A stretch of 64,000 bases of DNA from Mariprofundaceae bacterium (GCA_021772895.1 JAJFLC010000002.1:58518-122517), one strand, 5' to 3'. Shown: positions 1 to 10,145, counted from the first letter of the stretch. Numbers and translations: made by a program. The notes: generated by a model from the letters alone, not told the origin.

Positions 1-1069
1 CTGTGACCGTTTCAATAAAAGAAAGCAGCGCATCCAGCTTCCAAGCAAGTAACAGGCCGAAAGCTGCGCCCGCCAAAGTGCCCAGACCCGAGAGCAGACA
101 ACCCATCACAACAAACACTCGCATGACCGACATATGGGTTGCACCTACCGTCTTTAGAATAGCAATTTCCTTGCGCCGCTCCATCACCACCATCACCAGC
201 GAAGAGACCATATTAAACAAAGCGACCATCACGATCAGAGAAAGAATTATACCCATCACAATCCGCTCAAGTTTCAGTGCTTTGAAAAACGAACGATGCC
301 TGTGCATCCAGTCCGTCACCCATGCCTGGGCAGGCAATGCCATGCGCACTGCCATGGCAACATCACTTGCCCGGCTTCGATCATGTAAATGAAGTTCAAT
401 GCCTGTCACGCGGTTTCCAAGACGATTCAGCCGCTGTACCGAAGCAATGGATGTCACTATCAGTCCAACATCGTATTCATAAAACCCGGAATCAAAAATA
501 CCAATCAGTTTAAATGCACGCATACGGGGAGCCATGCCTGACGGACCGACCCCACTTTTTGGCGAGATAAGGCGAACATGATCACCAATTTGTAAACCCA
601 GTTTTCGAGCCAGATCTTTCCCCATTACAATTTCAAACGGTGAGGCATCGGGATCAACACTTAAAAATTTTCCAGAAACAACATGTTCAGCAATCGAAAT
701 TTCCCGGGCCGGATCAACACCTTTCAAAATAGCCCCTGTCGACTGAGCATGGTGATTTGCAAGCACCTGTGCGGATATATAAGGAGCAGCCCGTTCAACA
801 CCTTCAATCGATTCTACCCGCTTCAACCATTCAGGCCACGCTTCAAGCGTCTCTTCAGGCCCCTGCACATCGACATGAGATGCAAAACCAAGGATTTTAT
901 CTTTCAATTCAGCATCAAAACCATACATCACCGAAAGCACAATAATTAAAGCAGCAACACCAATCGCAACACCAATCGCAGAACTCCAACCTATAATGGA
1001 AACAAATCGTTCATCCCGGCGCGAGCGCAGGTAGCGACGCGCCAACATCCATTCATAAGGTTTGATCAT
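1..1069 (-). CDS. LolC/LolE-type lipoprotein export permease, C-terminus off window
   Basis: Inner-membrane permease of the LolCDE family, which releases outer-membrane lipoproteins to LolA. The reading frame stays open from ATG 1069 to the window edge (about 356 residues of an expected 410-420). It begins MIKPYEWMLARRYLRSRR. A first membrane helix lies near residues 24-48, a MacB-type periplasmic domain follows, and FtsX-like helices appear from about residue 270 (ERIVMGIILSLIVMVALFN, then RRKEIAILKTVGA). The RRKEIAILKT stretch before the next helix is typical of LolC/LolE. AAGG lies a few bases before the start. The rest of the gene and the expected lolD partner lie left of the window, so LolC and LolE cannot be told apart. 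It ends the run ndk-lysS-CBS-transporters on the same strand, after a 110-base gap. Confidence 0.88.
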   Translation of the reverse strand, partial: MIKPYEWMLARRYLRSRRDERFVSIIGWSSAIGVAIGVAALIIVLSVMYGFDAELKDKILGFASHVDVQGPEETLEAWPEWLKRVESIEGVERAAPYISAQVLANHHAQSTGAILKGVDPAREISIAEHVVSGKFLSVDPDASPFEIVMGKDLARKLGLQIGDHVRLISPKSGVGPSGMAPRMRAFKLIGIFDSGFYEYDVGLIVTSIASVQRLNRLGNRVTGIELHLHDRSRASDVAMAVRMALPAQAWVTDWMHRHRSFFKALKLERIVMGIILSLIVMVALFNMVSSLVMVVMERRKEIAILKTVGATHMSVMRVFVVMGCLLSGLGTLAGAAFGLLLAWKLDALLSFIETVT

Positions 1070-1179
1070 CACCTTGCTACACTCTCCATTATATTTGATA
1101 ACACTCAGTTACTGAACGTTGAAACCCGGATAAAAACGTTCTGAAAAAGTCCGAATGCTTTTTTAGAGAAATTAATTCC

Positions 1180-2349
1180 CTAATCCTTACGCAGCCGATC
1201 GGAAACAGCAACAGGCGTTGGGAAACGCAAAACAATCCAGTAAGATGAAACCATAAACGTCATCACCGTACTCGCCTGAATTAAATAGGAAACCTCGGCA
1301 CCAATCATACCAATATCCAAAGCCAATACAGCGATCAACAACGAAAACTCACTCATTTGGCCGAGACGGAAACCCACTTCCATAGAACGTTTAGGAGATT
1401 CGCCTGATTTTTTTAATAACCACTTAAACACAACCGGCTTAAGCACCAGCATAATTAAGGCGAGCAACAATGCCGGTAGAATTACTTTCTGCAACACCAC
1501 AAGGTTCAGGCTTGCACCCACTGAAAAAAAGAATATGACCAGAAAAAAATCACGCAGTGGCTTTAAGCGCTCTGCAATAAATTTTGAAATCGGCCCTGTT
1601 GCTAATGATACCCCTGCGATAAATGCACCAATTTCATGCGACAAACCAAATACCGCCGCCAATTCGGCCATTCCCAGACACCAGCCAATCGCCAAAAGAA
1701 AAATATACTCCTGTATCTTATCGAAATGCCGAATCAATATACCCAAAACATATCGCTCTACCAGATAAGCAAACACAAACATCAGCGGCAACGTAAGTAC
1801 AAGTGAACTCATTTCAAGCAGCGGCATTTCACCTCTGCTCATGCCCTCCAAAAACAGCAACACCGCAATGGCAATCACATCCTGAAGTAATAAAATACTG
1901 ATCATCACCTCGCCTGTATGCCGATGATGAAGCACTGTCGTAGGCAAAAGTTTCAAACCAATAATGGTACTGGAAAATATCAACGTAAACCCAATCACCA
2001 GTGACTCAGTCATCGTGAAGCCAAACATATAGCCCAAAGTCACGCCGATAGCTAAAAAGAGTATCGAGCTGAGTCCTGTAACAATTGTAGTTTTACGAAG
2101 CAGATGGAAAAACTTCTGGGCAGGCAGGTCGAGTCCAATCAAAAAAAGTAAAAATATAATACCGACATGAGCAATCGCTTTCACAATATCCGGATCAGGA
2201 ACCAGCCCTGCCCCCCAGGGACCCAGACAGATTCCTAATAGGATATAAGAAACCAACAGTGCCTGACGCGCATAAAGGGCAATCGTTGCCAGCACTGCGG
2301 CACCTGTAAAAATCAGGAAAATGGTGAAAAAGACCGGATCTTCCGTCAT
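1180..2349 (-). CDS. CPA2-family monovalent cation:proton antiporter (Kef/Nap type)
   Basis: Multi-pass membrane protein of about 389 residues with the Na+/H+ exchanger fold of the CPA2 family. Hydrophobic helices run along nearly the whole length. The stretches ILLGICLGPWGAGL, FLLFLIGLDL and FGLSHEIGAFIAGVSLA match conserved Kef-type helices. The protein stops after the membrane domain, so the TrkA-N/RCK domain found in KefB and KefC is absent. That makes it a short antiporter not gated by glutathione adducts in the usual way. A GTG start at 2355 is possible, but GGGAG spaced 7-8 bases before ATG 2349 favours the latter. It lies 78 bases after the ArsB/NhaD-like gene and probably shares its transcript. 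The ion carried (K+ or Na+) is not readable from the sequence. Confidence 0.85.
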   Translation of the reverse strand: MTEDPVFFTIFLIFTGAAVLATIALYARQALLVSYILLGICLGPWGAGLVPDPDIVKAIAHVGIIFLLFLIGLDLPAQKFFHLLRKTTIVTGLSSILFLAIGVTLGYMFGFTMTESLVIGFTLIFSSTIIGLKLLPTTVLHHRHTGEVMISILLLQDVIAIAVLLFLEGMSRGEMPLLEMSSLVLTLPLMFVFAYLVERYVLGILIRHFDKIQEYIFLLAIGWCLGMAELAAVFGLSHEIGAFIAGVSLATGPISKFIAERLKPLRDFFLVIFFFSVGASLNLVVLQKVILPALLLALIMLVLKPVVFKWLLKKSGESPKRSMEVGFRLGQMSEFSLLIAVLALDIGMIGAEVSYLIQASTVMTFMVSSYWIVLRFPTPVAVSDRLRKD

Positions 2350-2427
2350 GTACACACTCCCAACTTAGATAATCAATATCCTATTCTAGTTTAAAAACCG
2401 GAACACGGAGGAACTCGCCGGAAAATT

Positions 2428-3765
2428 TCAGCTTAAATATCGAAAATAAAGATAGACATGTGCAATCGCAATGCTCATCAACATTAAGCCAAAGGCATGT
2501 TTCATGAATTGCAAAAATGCAATCGGATGTCCCGCACGCTGAGCAAAACCGGCAACAATCAGGTTTGCCGATGCCCCAATCAACGAGCCATTACCACCCA
2601 GACATGCACCCAGTGCAAGCGCCCACCAAAGAGGTGTTAAATGTTCCGTACCACCAAATGTTGGTGCCATATTTTCAATCAAAGGAATCATCGTCGCGAC
2701 AAACGGGATATTATCAATCAATGCAGAGGCGACGGCAGATACCCAAAGAATCGCCCCGGCCGTTGCGTTCAAGTCACCACCGGTTAATTCAAGTGTCTTG
2801 TGAGCCAACATTTCAATCACACCGGTATGTTCAACACCCGTTACAATGATAAAAAGCCCAACAAAAAAGAAAATGGTTGTCCATTCCACTTCAGCCATGA
2901 TGCCTTCATAAGCATGATCCTTGCTTTGTAAATCCTCTCCCCACGTTTGCAACACAAGCAGCAATGCAGCACCAAACATTGCAATTGATGCAGGCTGTAG
3001 ATGAAAACTATGCGCAACCGTAAAACCGGAAATCACCGCAAAAAGTACAAACAGACTCTTCTTCAAAAGCGGGACATTTTTAACTGCATCATGTTCATTA
3101 AACTGCATCACCAGTGCCTTGGCTTCTTCTGTTGCATGCAGATTTTTACCAAACATAAACCAGATCACAATCATCGTTACCAACATAATCAACGGTGTAA
3201 TTGGGGCTATATTTACCATGAAATCATAAAAAGAAAGCCCTGCTGCCGAACCAATCATAATATTAGGCGGATCACCGATCAGTGTTGCCGTGCCACCAAT
3301 GTTTGAAGCAATAATTTGCGCAAAAAGAAATGGGTAGGGTTTAATGTTCAGGGCATCGGTAATCAACAGTGTCACAGGCGCAATCAGTAACACAGTCGTA
3401 ACATTATCAAGAAACGCGGAAAACACAGCGGTTACAACCGAGAGAACCAATAAAATACCCCAGGGGTCCCCTTTCACCATTTTTGCTGATTTAATGGCGA
3501 CAAACTGAAACATCCCTGTTTTCTGACTGATCGCCACAATCACCATCATACCAGTCAGCAGACCAATCGTATTAAAATCAATGCCGGCTACAGCTTGTTC
3601 CTGCGTGATCACACCACAGAGAATCATCATACCTGCGCCCAACAGGGAAAGAACCGCACGATTGAATTTTTCGGCCATAATGACGACATACACAATCAGC
3701 AAAAGCGATACTGCGACCCAGGTCGGATCCAGTCCAAAAATCACGTGGTTCACTGTTTCATGCAT
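2428..3765 (-). CDS. NhaD/ArsB-like ion transporter (SLC13/IT superfamily)
   Basis: Membrane permease of about 445 residues of the ion-transporter superfamily that includes NhaD Na+/H+ antiporters and ArsB. It has a dozen hydrophobic segments. AFLDNVTTVLLIAPVT and ASALIDNIPFVATMIPLI are the paired inverted-repeat signatures of this family, and NIGGTATLIGDPPNIMIGSAAG is the conserved re-entrant loop (quoted in part of its length). A longer frame starts at 3780, but AGGAG lies seven bases before ATG 3765, so 3765 is chosen. That start overlaps the end of the CBS-domain gene by eight bases, implying translational coupling. Pairing with a CBS protein suggests nucleotide- or energy-state control of transport (inference). 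The NhaD assignment is more likely than arsenite export because no ars genes are nearby. Confidence 0.82.
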   Translation of the reverse strand: MHETVNHVIFGLDPTWVAVSLLLIVYVVIMAEKFNRAVLSLLGAGMMILCGVITQEQAVAGIDFNTIGLLTGMMVIVAISQKTGMFQFVAIKSAKMVKGDPWGILLVLSVVTAVFSAFLDNVTTVLLIAPVTLLITDALNIKPYPFLFAQIIASNIGGTATLIGDPPNIMIGSAAGLSFYDFMVNIAPITPLIMLVTMIVIWFMFGKNLHATEEAKALVMQFNEHDAVKNVPLLKKSLFVLFAVISGFTVAHSFHLQPASIAMFGAALLLVLQTWGEDLQSKDHAYEGIMAEVEWTTIFFFVGLFIIVTGVEHTGVIEMLAHKTLELTGGDLNATAGAILWVSAVASALIDNIPFVATMIPLIENMAPTFGGTEHLTPLWWALALGACLGGNGSLIGASANLIVAGFAQRAGHPIAFLQFMKHAFGLMLMSIAIAHVYLYFRYLS

Positions 3766-4231
3766 CAAACAACTCCTCATGCGTAAATTTTCCTAGGCAA
3801 CGCAACACATCGCTACTGGCAATAATCCCAACCAGTTCATTTTCTTTGTTGGCAACCATCGCATACTCAAAACGGTCATGCGTAATCAACTCAGCGGTCA
3901 CTGAAAGAAGCGATTCATTTTCATGCACGATGGTCGGATTTCTGTCCATCAATTCAGCCACTTCGACATTCAAAATCTGCTTATAATGTTTGCGAAGCAA
4001 GCCCATATCCGGTGCATATGGAATTGATTTCAAATAGCCTTTCACGATGTATTCAGGCACAAGTTTGGAAAGCAAATTGATCGTATTCAGCGCGCCAAGA
4101 ATTTTGTTGTTTTCATCAACGATAGGAATCATTCGAAATGAATTTTCGTTAAGAATATCGATAATATCAGACACCTTCTGATCCTGACGACAACTAATCA
4201 CATCTTTGGTCATTATCAATCCTGCATGCAT
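3758..4231 (-). CDS. Tandem CBS-domain protein
   Basis: Small soluble protein (157 residues) made of two CBS motifs. The first covers about residues 7-60 (MTKDVISCRQDQKVSDIID, then RMIPIVDENNKILGALN). The second covers about 95-150 (LMDRNPTIVHENESLLSV, then VGIIASSDVLRCL). CBS pairs usually bind adenosine nucleotides and regulate linked transporters or enzymes. The gene sits 26 bases after lysS and overlaps the transporter gene downstream by eight bases, so a role in controlling that transporter is plausible. ATG 4213, at the seventh codon, has AGGA at good spacing and may be the true start; it would give 151 residues beginning MTKDVIS. Confidence 0.85.
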   Translation of the reverse strand: MHAGLIMTKDVISCRQDQKVSDIIDILNENSFRMIPIVDENNKILGALNTINLLSKLVPEYIVKGYLKSIPYAPDMGLLRKHYKQILNVEVAELMDRNPTIVHENESLLSVTAELITHDRFEYAMVANKENELVGIIASSDVLRCLGKFTHEELFDA

Positions 4232-4257
4232 CTTAACCTACCACCGATTTTAGTTTT

Positions 4258-5769
4258 TTACTCGGGTCGCATATGAGGAAACAATAAAACATCCCGAATC
4301 GAATGCTGTTCTGTTAACATCATAACCAGACGATCCACACCGATGCCAACGCCTGCAGTCGGTGCCATACCATATTCCAGTGCACGCAAATAATCTTCAT
4401 CCACACCCGTCGCCTCAAGATCGCCAGCGGCCTTTGCCTGCGCCTGAGCCACAAAACGACCACGTTGATCATCCGGATCATTAAGCTCAGAGAATCCATT
4501 AGCAATTTCTTTGCCAGCAATGAAGAGTTCAAAACGATCTGTAACCGTTGAATCTTCATTATTTCGCCGTGCCAGTGGTGATACATCAACCGGGTAATGT
4601 GTTACAAATGTCGGTTGATTTAACTCACCCTCAACCAACTCTTCAAAGAGGGCTGTCAGATAATGGCCTGCCTTCCAGGTAATCAACGGTTTGAAATTTT
4701 CAATTTCCTGCAAACAAATGGTTGCCAGCAACGCCTTATCATTTGCATGTCCGCGCAAATCAGGGCGCTTCTCAAACACAGATTCATCCAGCCTGATACG
4801 TTTGAATGGCTGAGCAAGATCAACTTTAACACCATCCCACTCAACTTTGGAAACACTCAGACCATTCGCCACACCACGAATCAGTGATTCAGTGGTGTCC
4901 ATCGCATCATTAAAATCTGCATAAGCCTGATAAAATTCCACCATCGTAAATTCAGGGTTGTGTGTTGCATCCAACCCCTCATTACGAAAGTTGCGATTGA
5001 TTTCAAATACACGTTCAAAACCGCCCACTACAAGACGTTTCAAATAAAGCTCAGGTGCAATACGCAGGAACAAGTCCATGCCCAGTGCATTATGGTGGGT
5101 TACAAACGGACGCGCCGCAGCACCACCGGGCAGGGTCTGAAGCATCGGAGTTTCCACTTCCATAAAACCCTTATCTTCCAACCCCCGGCGAAGAAGCGAC
5201 ACCGCTTTTGATCGTGTGCGGAAGGTATCCCGCGACTCAGGCGTCACCATAAGGTCAACATATCTCTGACGATATCGCAGCTCTTTATCACTTAAACCAT
5301 GCCACTTTTCAGGTAATGGGCGAAGACATTTTGAAATCAGCTCGATATGATTAAGTTTGATCGAAAGCTCGCCCGTTTTGGTTTGAAACAGAGTGCCTTC
5401 AGCCCCCACAATATCACCTAAATCCCATTTCTTGGTTGGATTGTAGATTTCAGCGCCACCCAGCGCATCACGGTTCAAAAACAGTTGAATCCGCCCTGCG
5501 CCATCCTGAATATGCATAAAACTGGACTTACCCATCACCCTGTGACCCATCAGACGTCCGGCCACACGAACGGACACCGCATCAGATTGCAGTTGTTCAG
5601 TCTCTACATCATCGTACTTTGCATGCAGCTCAGCTGATATCGCATCGGGTCGCCAGGTATTTGGATACGCTTCACCTGACTGACGAATCGCCGTCAGCTT
5701 CTCGCGGCGCACAGCAATTTGTTCAGGCGTACGATCCTGAGCAGGAGTTTCCGGGGTTTGTTCGCTCAT
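4258..5769 (-). CDS. lysS: Lysyl-tRNA synthetase, class II
   Basis: Cytoplasmic enzyme that charges tRNA-Lys with lysine using ATP. Its 503 residues match the class II family length. An N-terminal OB-fold anticodon-binding domain occupies about residues 60-170 (VRVAGRLMGHRVMGKSSF). The catalytic domain carries motif 2 (FRNEGLDATHNPEF) and motif 3 (GVGIGVDRLVMMLT), followed by the typical ending DVLLFPHMRPE. The first 30 residues are a charged extension. It lies 23 bases after ndk, probably in one transcript with ndk upstream and the CBS and transporter genes downstream. No clear Shine-Dalgarno is visible before the ATG. Confidence 0.97.
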   Translation of the reverse strand: MSEQTPETPAQDRTPEQIAVRREKLTAIRQSGEAYPNTWRPDAISAELHAKYDDVETEQLQSDAVSVRVAGRLMGHRVMGKSSFMHIQDGAGRIQLFLNRDALGGAEIYNPTKKWDLGDIVGAEGTLFQTKTGELSIKLNHIELISKCLRPLPEKWHGLSDKELRYRQRYVDLMVTPESRDTFRTRSKAVSLLRRGLEDKGFMEVETPMLQTLPGGAAARPFVTHHNALGMDLFLRIAPELYLKRLVVGGFERVFEINRNFRNEGLDATHNPEFTMVEFYQAYADFNDAMDTTESLIRGVANGLSVSKVEWDGVKVDLAQPFKRIRLDESVFEKRPDLRGHANDKALLATICLQEIENFKPLITWKAGHYLTALFEELVEGELNQPTFVTHYPVDVSPLARRNNEDSTVTDRFELFIAGKEIANGFSELNDPDDQRGRFVAQAQAKAAGDLEATGVDEDYLRALEYGMAPTAGVGIGVDRLVMMLTEQHSIRDVLLFPHMRPE

Positions 5770-5792
5770 TGAAGGGTCTTAATACAGATGAG

Positions 5793-6221
5793 TTACAGGC
5801 GACTGTTCACATCAAGATCACCAAAGAAAAAGGAAATCTCAATCGCAGCATTCTCTGCTGAGTCAGAGCCGTGCACCGCATTTGCATCGATGGAATCAGC
5901 ATGGTCGGCACGGATGGTGCCCTCTTCAGCTTCTTTTGGATTGGTTGCACCCATCAGCTGGCGATTCAAATTGATGGCATTGCTGCCTTCCAAAACCATC
6001 GCCAGGGCAGGCCCTGAGCTCATAAATTCACACAGGTCTTTAAAAAATGGCCGCTCTTTGTGAACCGCGTAAAAACGGCCCGCCTGATCAGCGCTTAAAT
6101 GAATCATACGGGTTGCTGTAACAGAAAGCCCATTCTCCTCAAAACGACGAATAATATCGCCAATTACGTTTTTCGCTACGGCATCAGGTTTGATAATGGA
6201 AAGTGTGCGTTGAATAGCCAT
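5793..6221 (-). CDS. ndk: Nucleoside diphosphate kinase
   Basis: Transfers the terminal phosphate of ATP to other nucleoside diphosphates through a phosphohistidine. The 142-residue length is normal. The start [15 protein letters not shown] and the segments [19 protein letters not shown] and [10 protein letters not shown] are diagnostic. The active-site His lies in NAVHGSDS near residue 117, and [11 protein letters not shown] closes the fold. It is the first gene of the minus-strand run that continues into lysS. AAAGAGGA lies just before the ATG as the ribosome site. Confidence 0.97.
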   Translation of the reverse strand: MAIQRTLSIIKPDAVAKNVIGDIIRRFEENGLSVTATRMIHLSADQAGRFYAVHKERPFFKDLCEFMSSGPALAMVLEGSNAINLNRQLMGATNPKEAEEGTIRADHADSIDANAVHGSDSAENAAIEISFFFGDLDVNSRL

Positions 6222-6452
6222 GAAGTCCTCTTTTAACTTGGTTCGATCTATTCACCCTTGCGGTGAGGCGCGGGACTCTAGTAGAGGCACGTTCAACTTC
6301 CAAGAACTGAATAGCTCTGCACTTCAACCACCTTCTTTTTCACTTTCATATGCAACCCCAACGTGCCACCATGAAATTTCAACAAGAATCTGTACAACGT
6401 TATTTATACGCCTGTTTCTCTTATCTCCCGACCATCATCCATTATAACAACA

Positions 6453-7334
6453 TTAACGTTTTTTAGAACTTTGCATGCTCGGTTCAAATAAAACAGCCTG
6501 ATTTTTACCTCTGGCTTTGGCTACATACATGGCATCATCGGCATAACTGACCAACTCATCTGCTTTGGCAGCCAGTTTTGGAAAGCAGGCAATGCCGATA
6601 CTGACACCCAAAGAATCAATGATTTGTTTATCCACATGATATGGCGCATTGACTGCAGAGATGATTTTACTTTCTGCAAAATTCAACGAATCAATACCAG
6701 CACCAGAGAGCAATATCGTGAATTCATCACCGCCCAAACGTGCCACACTCTCATGGCGACGAACCAAAGACTGTAATCTTTGTGCCACCTCTTTAAGCAC
6801 AGCATCCCCGACTCTATGCCCATAGCTATCATTAATTGGTTTAAACCCGTCCAAATCCAGAAAACACAAATGCACCTCTGTTTTTTCCCGCACGGCACGC
6901 AGCAATTCAATCTTCAGACGATCAAAAAACAACTCGCGACCCAGAATGCCAGTTAATGAGTCAAGGTAATGCTGTGTCGTATCAAAGAGTATCAACTCAA
7001 TGGTTTTAGATGTTTTTCCCTGCACGCTGGCAAACAATCCAACCCGTTTTTGTGCCAGTCCTCCCTGAATATGTTTGATCTGCCCTTCCTGCAACAAGCG
7101 TATTAACAAATCACGCCCACTCATCGATGTACGCAATTCACTCGAGCGCAAAATGGTTTCAAACAGATCCACCAGACGATGCCCTGACAGATCATCAAAC
7201 GCTTCCAAAGCCTGATTGTTTTGAAAAAAAATCTCGGCTACGAACGGATCATCGCCCGACCAGCGTGCCGCCATCATCGCTACCGGTGCATCCTGCGCTT
7301 CAAATTGGAACGTCTCAGGCATATATATCCACAT
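6453..7334 (-). CDS. PAS-like/GGDEF diguanylate cyclase
   Basis: Soluble protein of 293 residues predicted to make cyclic di-GMP from GTP. About 120 N-terminal residues look like a degenerate PAS sensor (FFQNNQALEAFDDLSGHRLVDLF). The GGDEF domain runs from about residue 128 to 285. It has LTGILGRELFFDRL at its start, LDLDGFKPINDSYGHRVGD in the substrate region and an intact RLGGDEF active loop near residue 205. No obvious RxxD inhibitory site lies five residues before the loop. It is transcribed away from the divergent hybrid kinase at 7569, so both may share the intergenic control region. Confidence 0.9.
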   Translation of the reverse strand: MWIYMPETFQFEAQDAPVAMMAARWSGDDPFVAEIFFQNNQALEAFDDLSGHRLVDLFETILRSSELRTSMSGRDLLIRLLQEGQIKHIQGGLAQKRVGLFASVQGKTSKTIELILFDTTQHYLDSLTGILGRELFFDRLKIELLRAVREKTEVHLCFLDLDGFKPINDSYGHRVGDAVLKEVAQRLQSLVRRHESVARLGGDEFTILLSGAGIDSLNFAESKIISAVNAPYHVDKQIIDSLGVSIGIACFPKLAAKADELVSYADDAMYVAKARGKNQAVLFEPSMQSSKKR

Positions 7335-7485
7335 CTTTTTTTATAGCATAACCATAACAAACCTGCATCGTGACGATCTAACATCATCATACCAATGTCT
7401 TTTATATGGATAAACACCCTATAAAGATCACACTTCAATCATTTAATCATTATCCGCTGCAAAGCCAGCAACTCAGCAGCACCTT

Positions 7486-7515
7486 TTGACACCTTGGCGT
7501 TAACCTTGCTATGCT
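7486..7515 (+). promoter_or_regulatory. Sigma-70-like promoter of the hybrid kinase gene
   Basis: TTGACA at 7486-7491 and TATGCT at 7510-7515 are separated by 18 bases, a good match to the housekeeping consensus. Transcription would begin near 7522, leaving about 47 bases before ATG 7569, where AAGGA provides the ribosome site. Seen by eye only; no start-site data. Confidence 0.55.
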
Positions 7516-7568
7516 ATTTTCTCACTGCTTTAGATCATAATCATAGTTGCACAACAAGGATAGAATGG

Positions 7569-9875
7569 ATGAACATTTACACAAAACTGTTGCTTGCTTT
7601 TCTGCCGGCATCGCTTATCGCGATCAGTGTAAGTGGGTTTCTCCTTTTTACATCGGCAACACAAACAGTCACCCAACAGGTATTTGATCATCTCACACTC
7701 GTGGCCTCAATCCAGAAAAATCAAATCGAAAATATCATTGAGCAAAATCATGAACGCCTCTCCCTCATCACCAGCAGAACACAATTACGTCTAAGTCTGG
7801 TGAAGTTTTTACATAATCATAAAATCGCTCACCAAATAAAAATGAACCAGATTCTCACTGACGCTCAGGCTTCAATTGGCAGTTTTAAACGAATCTCTGT
7901 TTTATCGCCGGATGGCATGGTGCAAGCCTCCACCGATATTTCGATGATTGGAAAATCACATCCTGAGCAGGCAAAACTTTTTATCAGCCCTCATGAAAAA
8001 AGTTTTGCCACCTTTTCCCGTAATACACAGGGGCAATTGAGAATGACTTTATCAGGGCCTCTCTATCTGCAAAACAAGCTTATTGGTATCGTTGTCATTG
8101 CATCAGATGTTTCGAATATTCTTGCCATGGTCAGCGATTATTCAGGCATGGGAGCAACCGGTGAATCCTATCTCGTCACACGTGATGAACATGGCAACGC
8201 AATGTTTTTAACGCCGTTAAGGTTTGACCCTGATGCAGCATTAACACGAAAAATACCCAAAACCGAGACCACATCACCAGCCATTCAGGCATTATCGGAC
8301 GAAAAAAGAGGCGTTACAACGGCAATAAACTACCATGGGAAAGTCGCTTTAAACGCAACCAAACATATTCAAAAGACAGCCTGGGGACTTGTATCCAGCA
8401 TCGGACAATCCGAAGCTTTTGAACCCATCGAGGATCTGAAAATATTCCTGATAAGCGTACTTTTATCCACCTCACTTTTCATCGTAATCATTTCAATTTT
8501 TCTGGCACGCATGATTACCCGGCCCATCATTGCACTGACGCAAGCAACCAGTGAAGCAACTGAAGGTAATAATCTACCCAATAAAGTCGCTGTTTATTCC
8601 AATGATGAACTCGGCACATTAACCCACACATTTAACCGCATGGCAGACAGGTTGTTTGAGATGAACCACTCGCTGAAAAAGAAGGTGGAAGAACTCAATA
8701 TTGAGATCTCCGAACGCCAACAGGTAGAAGAGCAGTTTCGTCAGGCCCAAAAGATGGAGGCGCTGGGCACGCTGGTCGGTGGCCTCGCCCATGATTTTAA
8801 CAATATTCTTGCCGGTATCATGGGTAATATTTATCTCATTAGAAAATATGTGAACGATGATAAAGCGTTAAAACATCTCGACCACACTCAGATATTAAGC
8901 CAGCGCGGTGCTGATCTGATCAAACAACTACTGGCCTTCGCGCGAAAAGGCAGCGTCAACACTTCCGTTTTTTTAGCATGCGAATTCATGCGCGAAACCT
9001 TAAAACTGGCGCAGGTTGGCATACCGAAAAACATACACCTTGAATGCCACACTAAAAACGAAGAACTGATGCTCTGCTGTGATATATCACAATTGCAACA
9101 GGCTGTGCTGAATATTCTGAATAACGCCCGTGATGCTGTTGAAGGTGTTAGCGCACCACAAATTGACATTTCACTGAGCACCTTTGAAGCAGATGAAAAT
9201 TTTCATCAGAAACACCCAAATCTTGAAACATCTTCACTTGCCCGTATAAGTCTACATGATAACGGGGTTGGCATTGAACATGAGCATATCAATAAAATTT
9301 TCGAACCTTTTTTCACAACCAAAAGTATTGATAAAGGAACAGGTCTTGGGCTGGCCATGGTATACGGTTGCATCACCCGCTTTGGCGGCGCAATTGAAGT
9401 GGAAAGCGAAAAAGGCGTAGGAACCACCTTTCATCTCTACATTCCACTAAGCAGTGAAACTTCAGAAACAACTAATCGAACCCACAACATCATGGAAGCG
9501 CCCGATCTGGGCGGCAAAGTCATTCTCATCGCTGATGATGAAGCCATACTACGAGAAGCCACAAGCAAAACATTCACAGATTTTGGTTGCAGCGTATTGC
9601 AAGCTGAAGATGGCCTAAAGGCAATCGCTACTTTTTCGGCAGCAGTTGACACCATTGATGTCGTCATACTGGACATGGCAATGCCTCAATGTAATGGCTC
9701 GGAGGCTGCAAAACAGATTCGTGCGCTGCGGGATGACATTCCGATTATTTTCATCACCGGTTATACAGATGATATGCAAGACGATGTGACAAAAATGCCC
9801 AATACATTTTTATTTTCTAAACCTTTCCAGATCGAAGCATTGATACGCACAGTTGCACAGCTCACGTCCCACTGA
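7569..9875 (+). CDS. Membrane hybrid sensor histidine kinase (Cache-HAMP-HisKA-HATPase-REC)
   Basis: Inner-membrane sensor of 768 residues. A first helix (about 8-28) is followed by a Cache-like periplasmic sensor, a second helix (about 292-315) and a HAMP linker. The histidine kinase core has its phospho-acceptor His at about 408 in VGGLAHDFNNILAG. Next come the ATP-binding domain ([37 protein letters not shown]) and a receiver domain (VILIADDEA, phospho-Asp near 702 in VILDMAMP, Lys in FSKPFQ). A longer frame starts at 7494, but AAGGA nine bases before ATG 7569 decides the start. The kinase core closely resembles that of the gene at 25959, so the two are paralogues. No transcription factor is encoded next to it. 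Confidence 0.92.
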   Translation: MNIYTKLLLAFLPASLIAISVSGFLLFTSATQTVTQQVFDHLTLVASIQKNQIENIIEQNHERLSLITSRTQLRLSLVKFLHNHKIAHQIKMNQILTDAQASIGSFKRISVLSPDGMVQASTDISMIGKSHPEQAKLFISPHEKSFATFSRNTQGQLRMTLSGPLYLQNKLIGIVVIASDVSNILAMVSDYSGMGATGESYLVTRDEHGNAMFLTPLRFDPDAALTRKIPKTETTSPAIQALSDEKRGVTTAINYHGKVALNATKHIQKTAWGLVSSIGQSEAFEPIEDLKIFLISVLLSTSLFIVIISIFLARMITRPIIALTQATSEATEGNNLPNKVAVYSNDELGTLTHTFNRMADRLFEMNHSLKKKVEELNIEISERQQVEEQFRQAQKMEALGTLVGGLAHDFNNILAGIMGNIYLIRKYVNDDKALKHLDHTQILSQRGADLIKQLLAFARKGSVNTSVFLACEFMRETLKLAQVGIPKNIHLECHTKNEELMLCCDISQLQQAVLNILNNARDAVEGVSAPQIDISLSTFEADENFHQKHPNLETSSLARISLHDNGVGIEHEHINKIFEPFFTTKSIDKGTGLGLAMVYGCITRFGGAIEVESEKGVGTTFHLYIPLSSETSETTNRTHNIMEAPDLGGKVILIADDEAILREATSKTFTDFGCSVLQAEDGLKAIATFSAAVDTIDVVILDMAMPQCNGSEAAKQIRALRDDIPIIFITGYTDDMQDDVTKMPNTFLFSKPFQIEALIRTVAQLTSH

Positions 9876-10145
9876 TGATTTATAGTGTTATAAATATCAC
9901 CTACAGCAAAAAAACGAACCTCTACCTCGCCCACTGAATTGTCGCCAAAAACCAAAATTTTGATGTTGTAAGCAGAGGAAAAATCAGTCCTTTGCATGCA
10001 TCATTCTGATAAACTTTTCATGGTCTGCTCGGATATTTTTTTCAAAACACGTTTAACCAAGAAGTCCCTCTAAAGTCTTAAATTATATAACAAACAGGTG
10101 CTCAACAAATGACAAGTTGCAACAAACACACTAACCTTGATAGAT

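Noticed and set aside
6222..6452. Gap between ndk and the GGDEF gene checked for a tRNA or riboswitch
   Set aside because: Small hairpins such as CACCCTTGCGGTG exist, but no cloverleaf or conserved aptamer pattern was seen.
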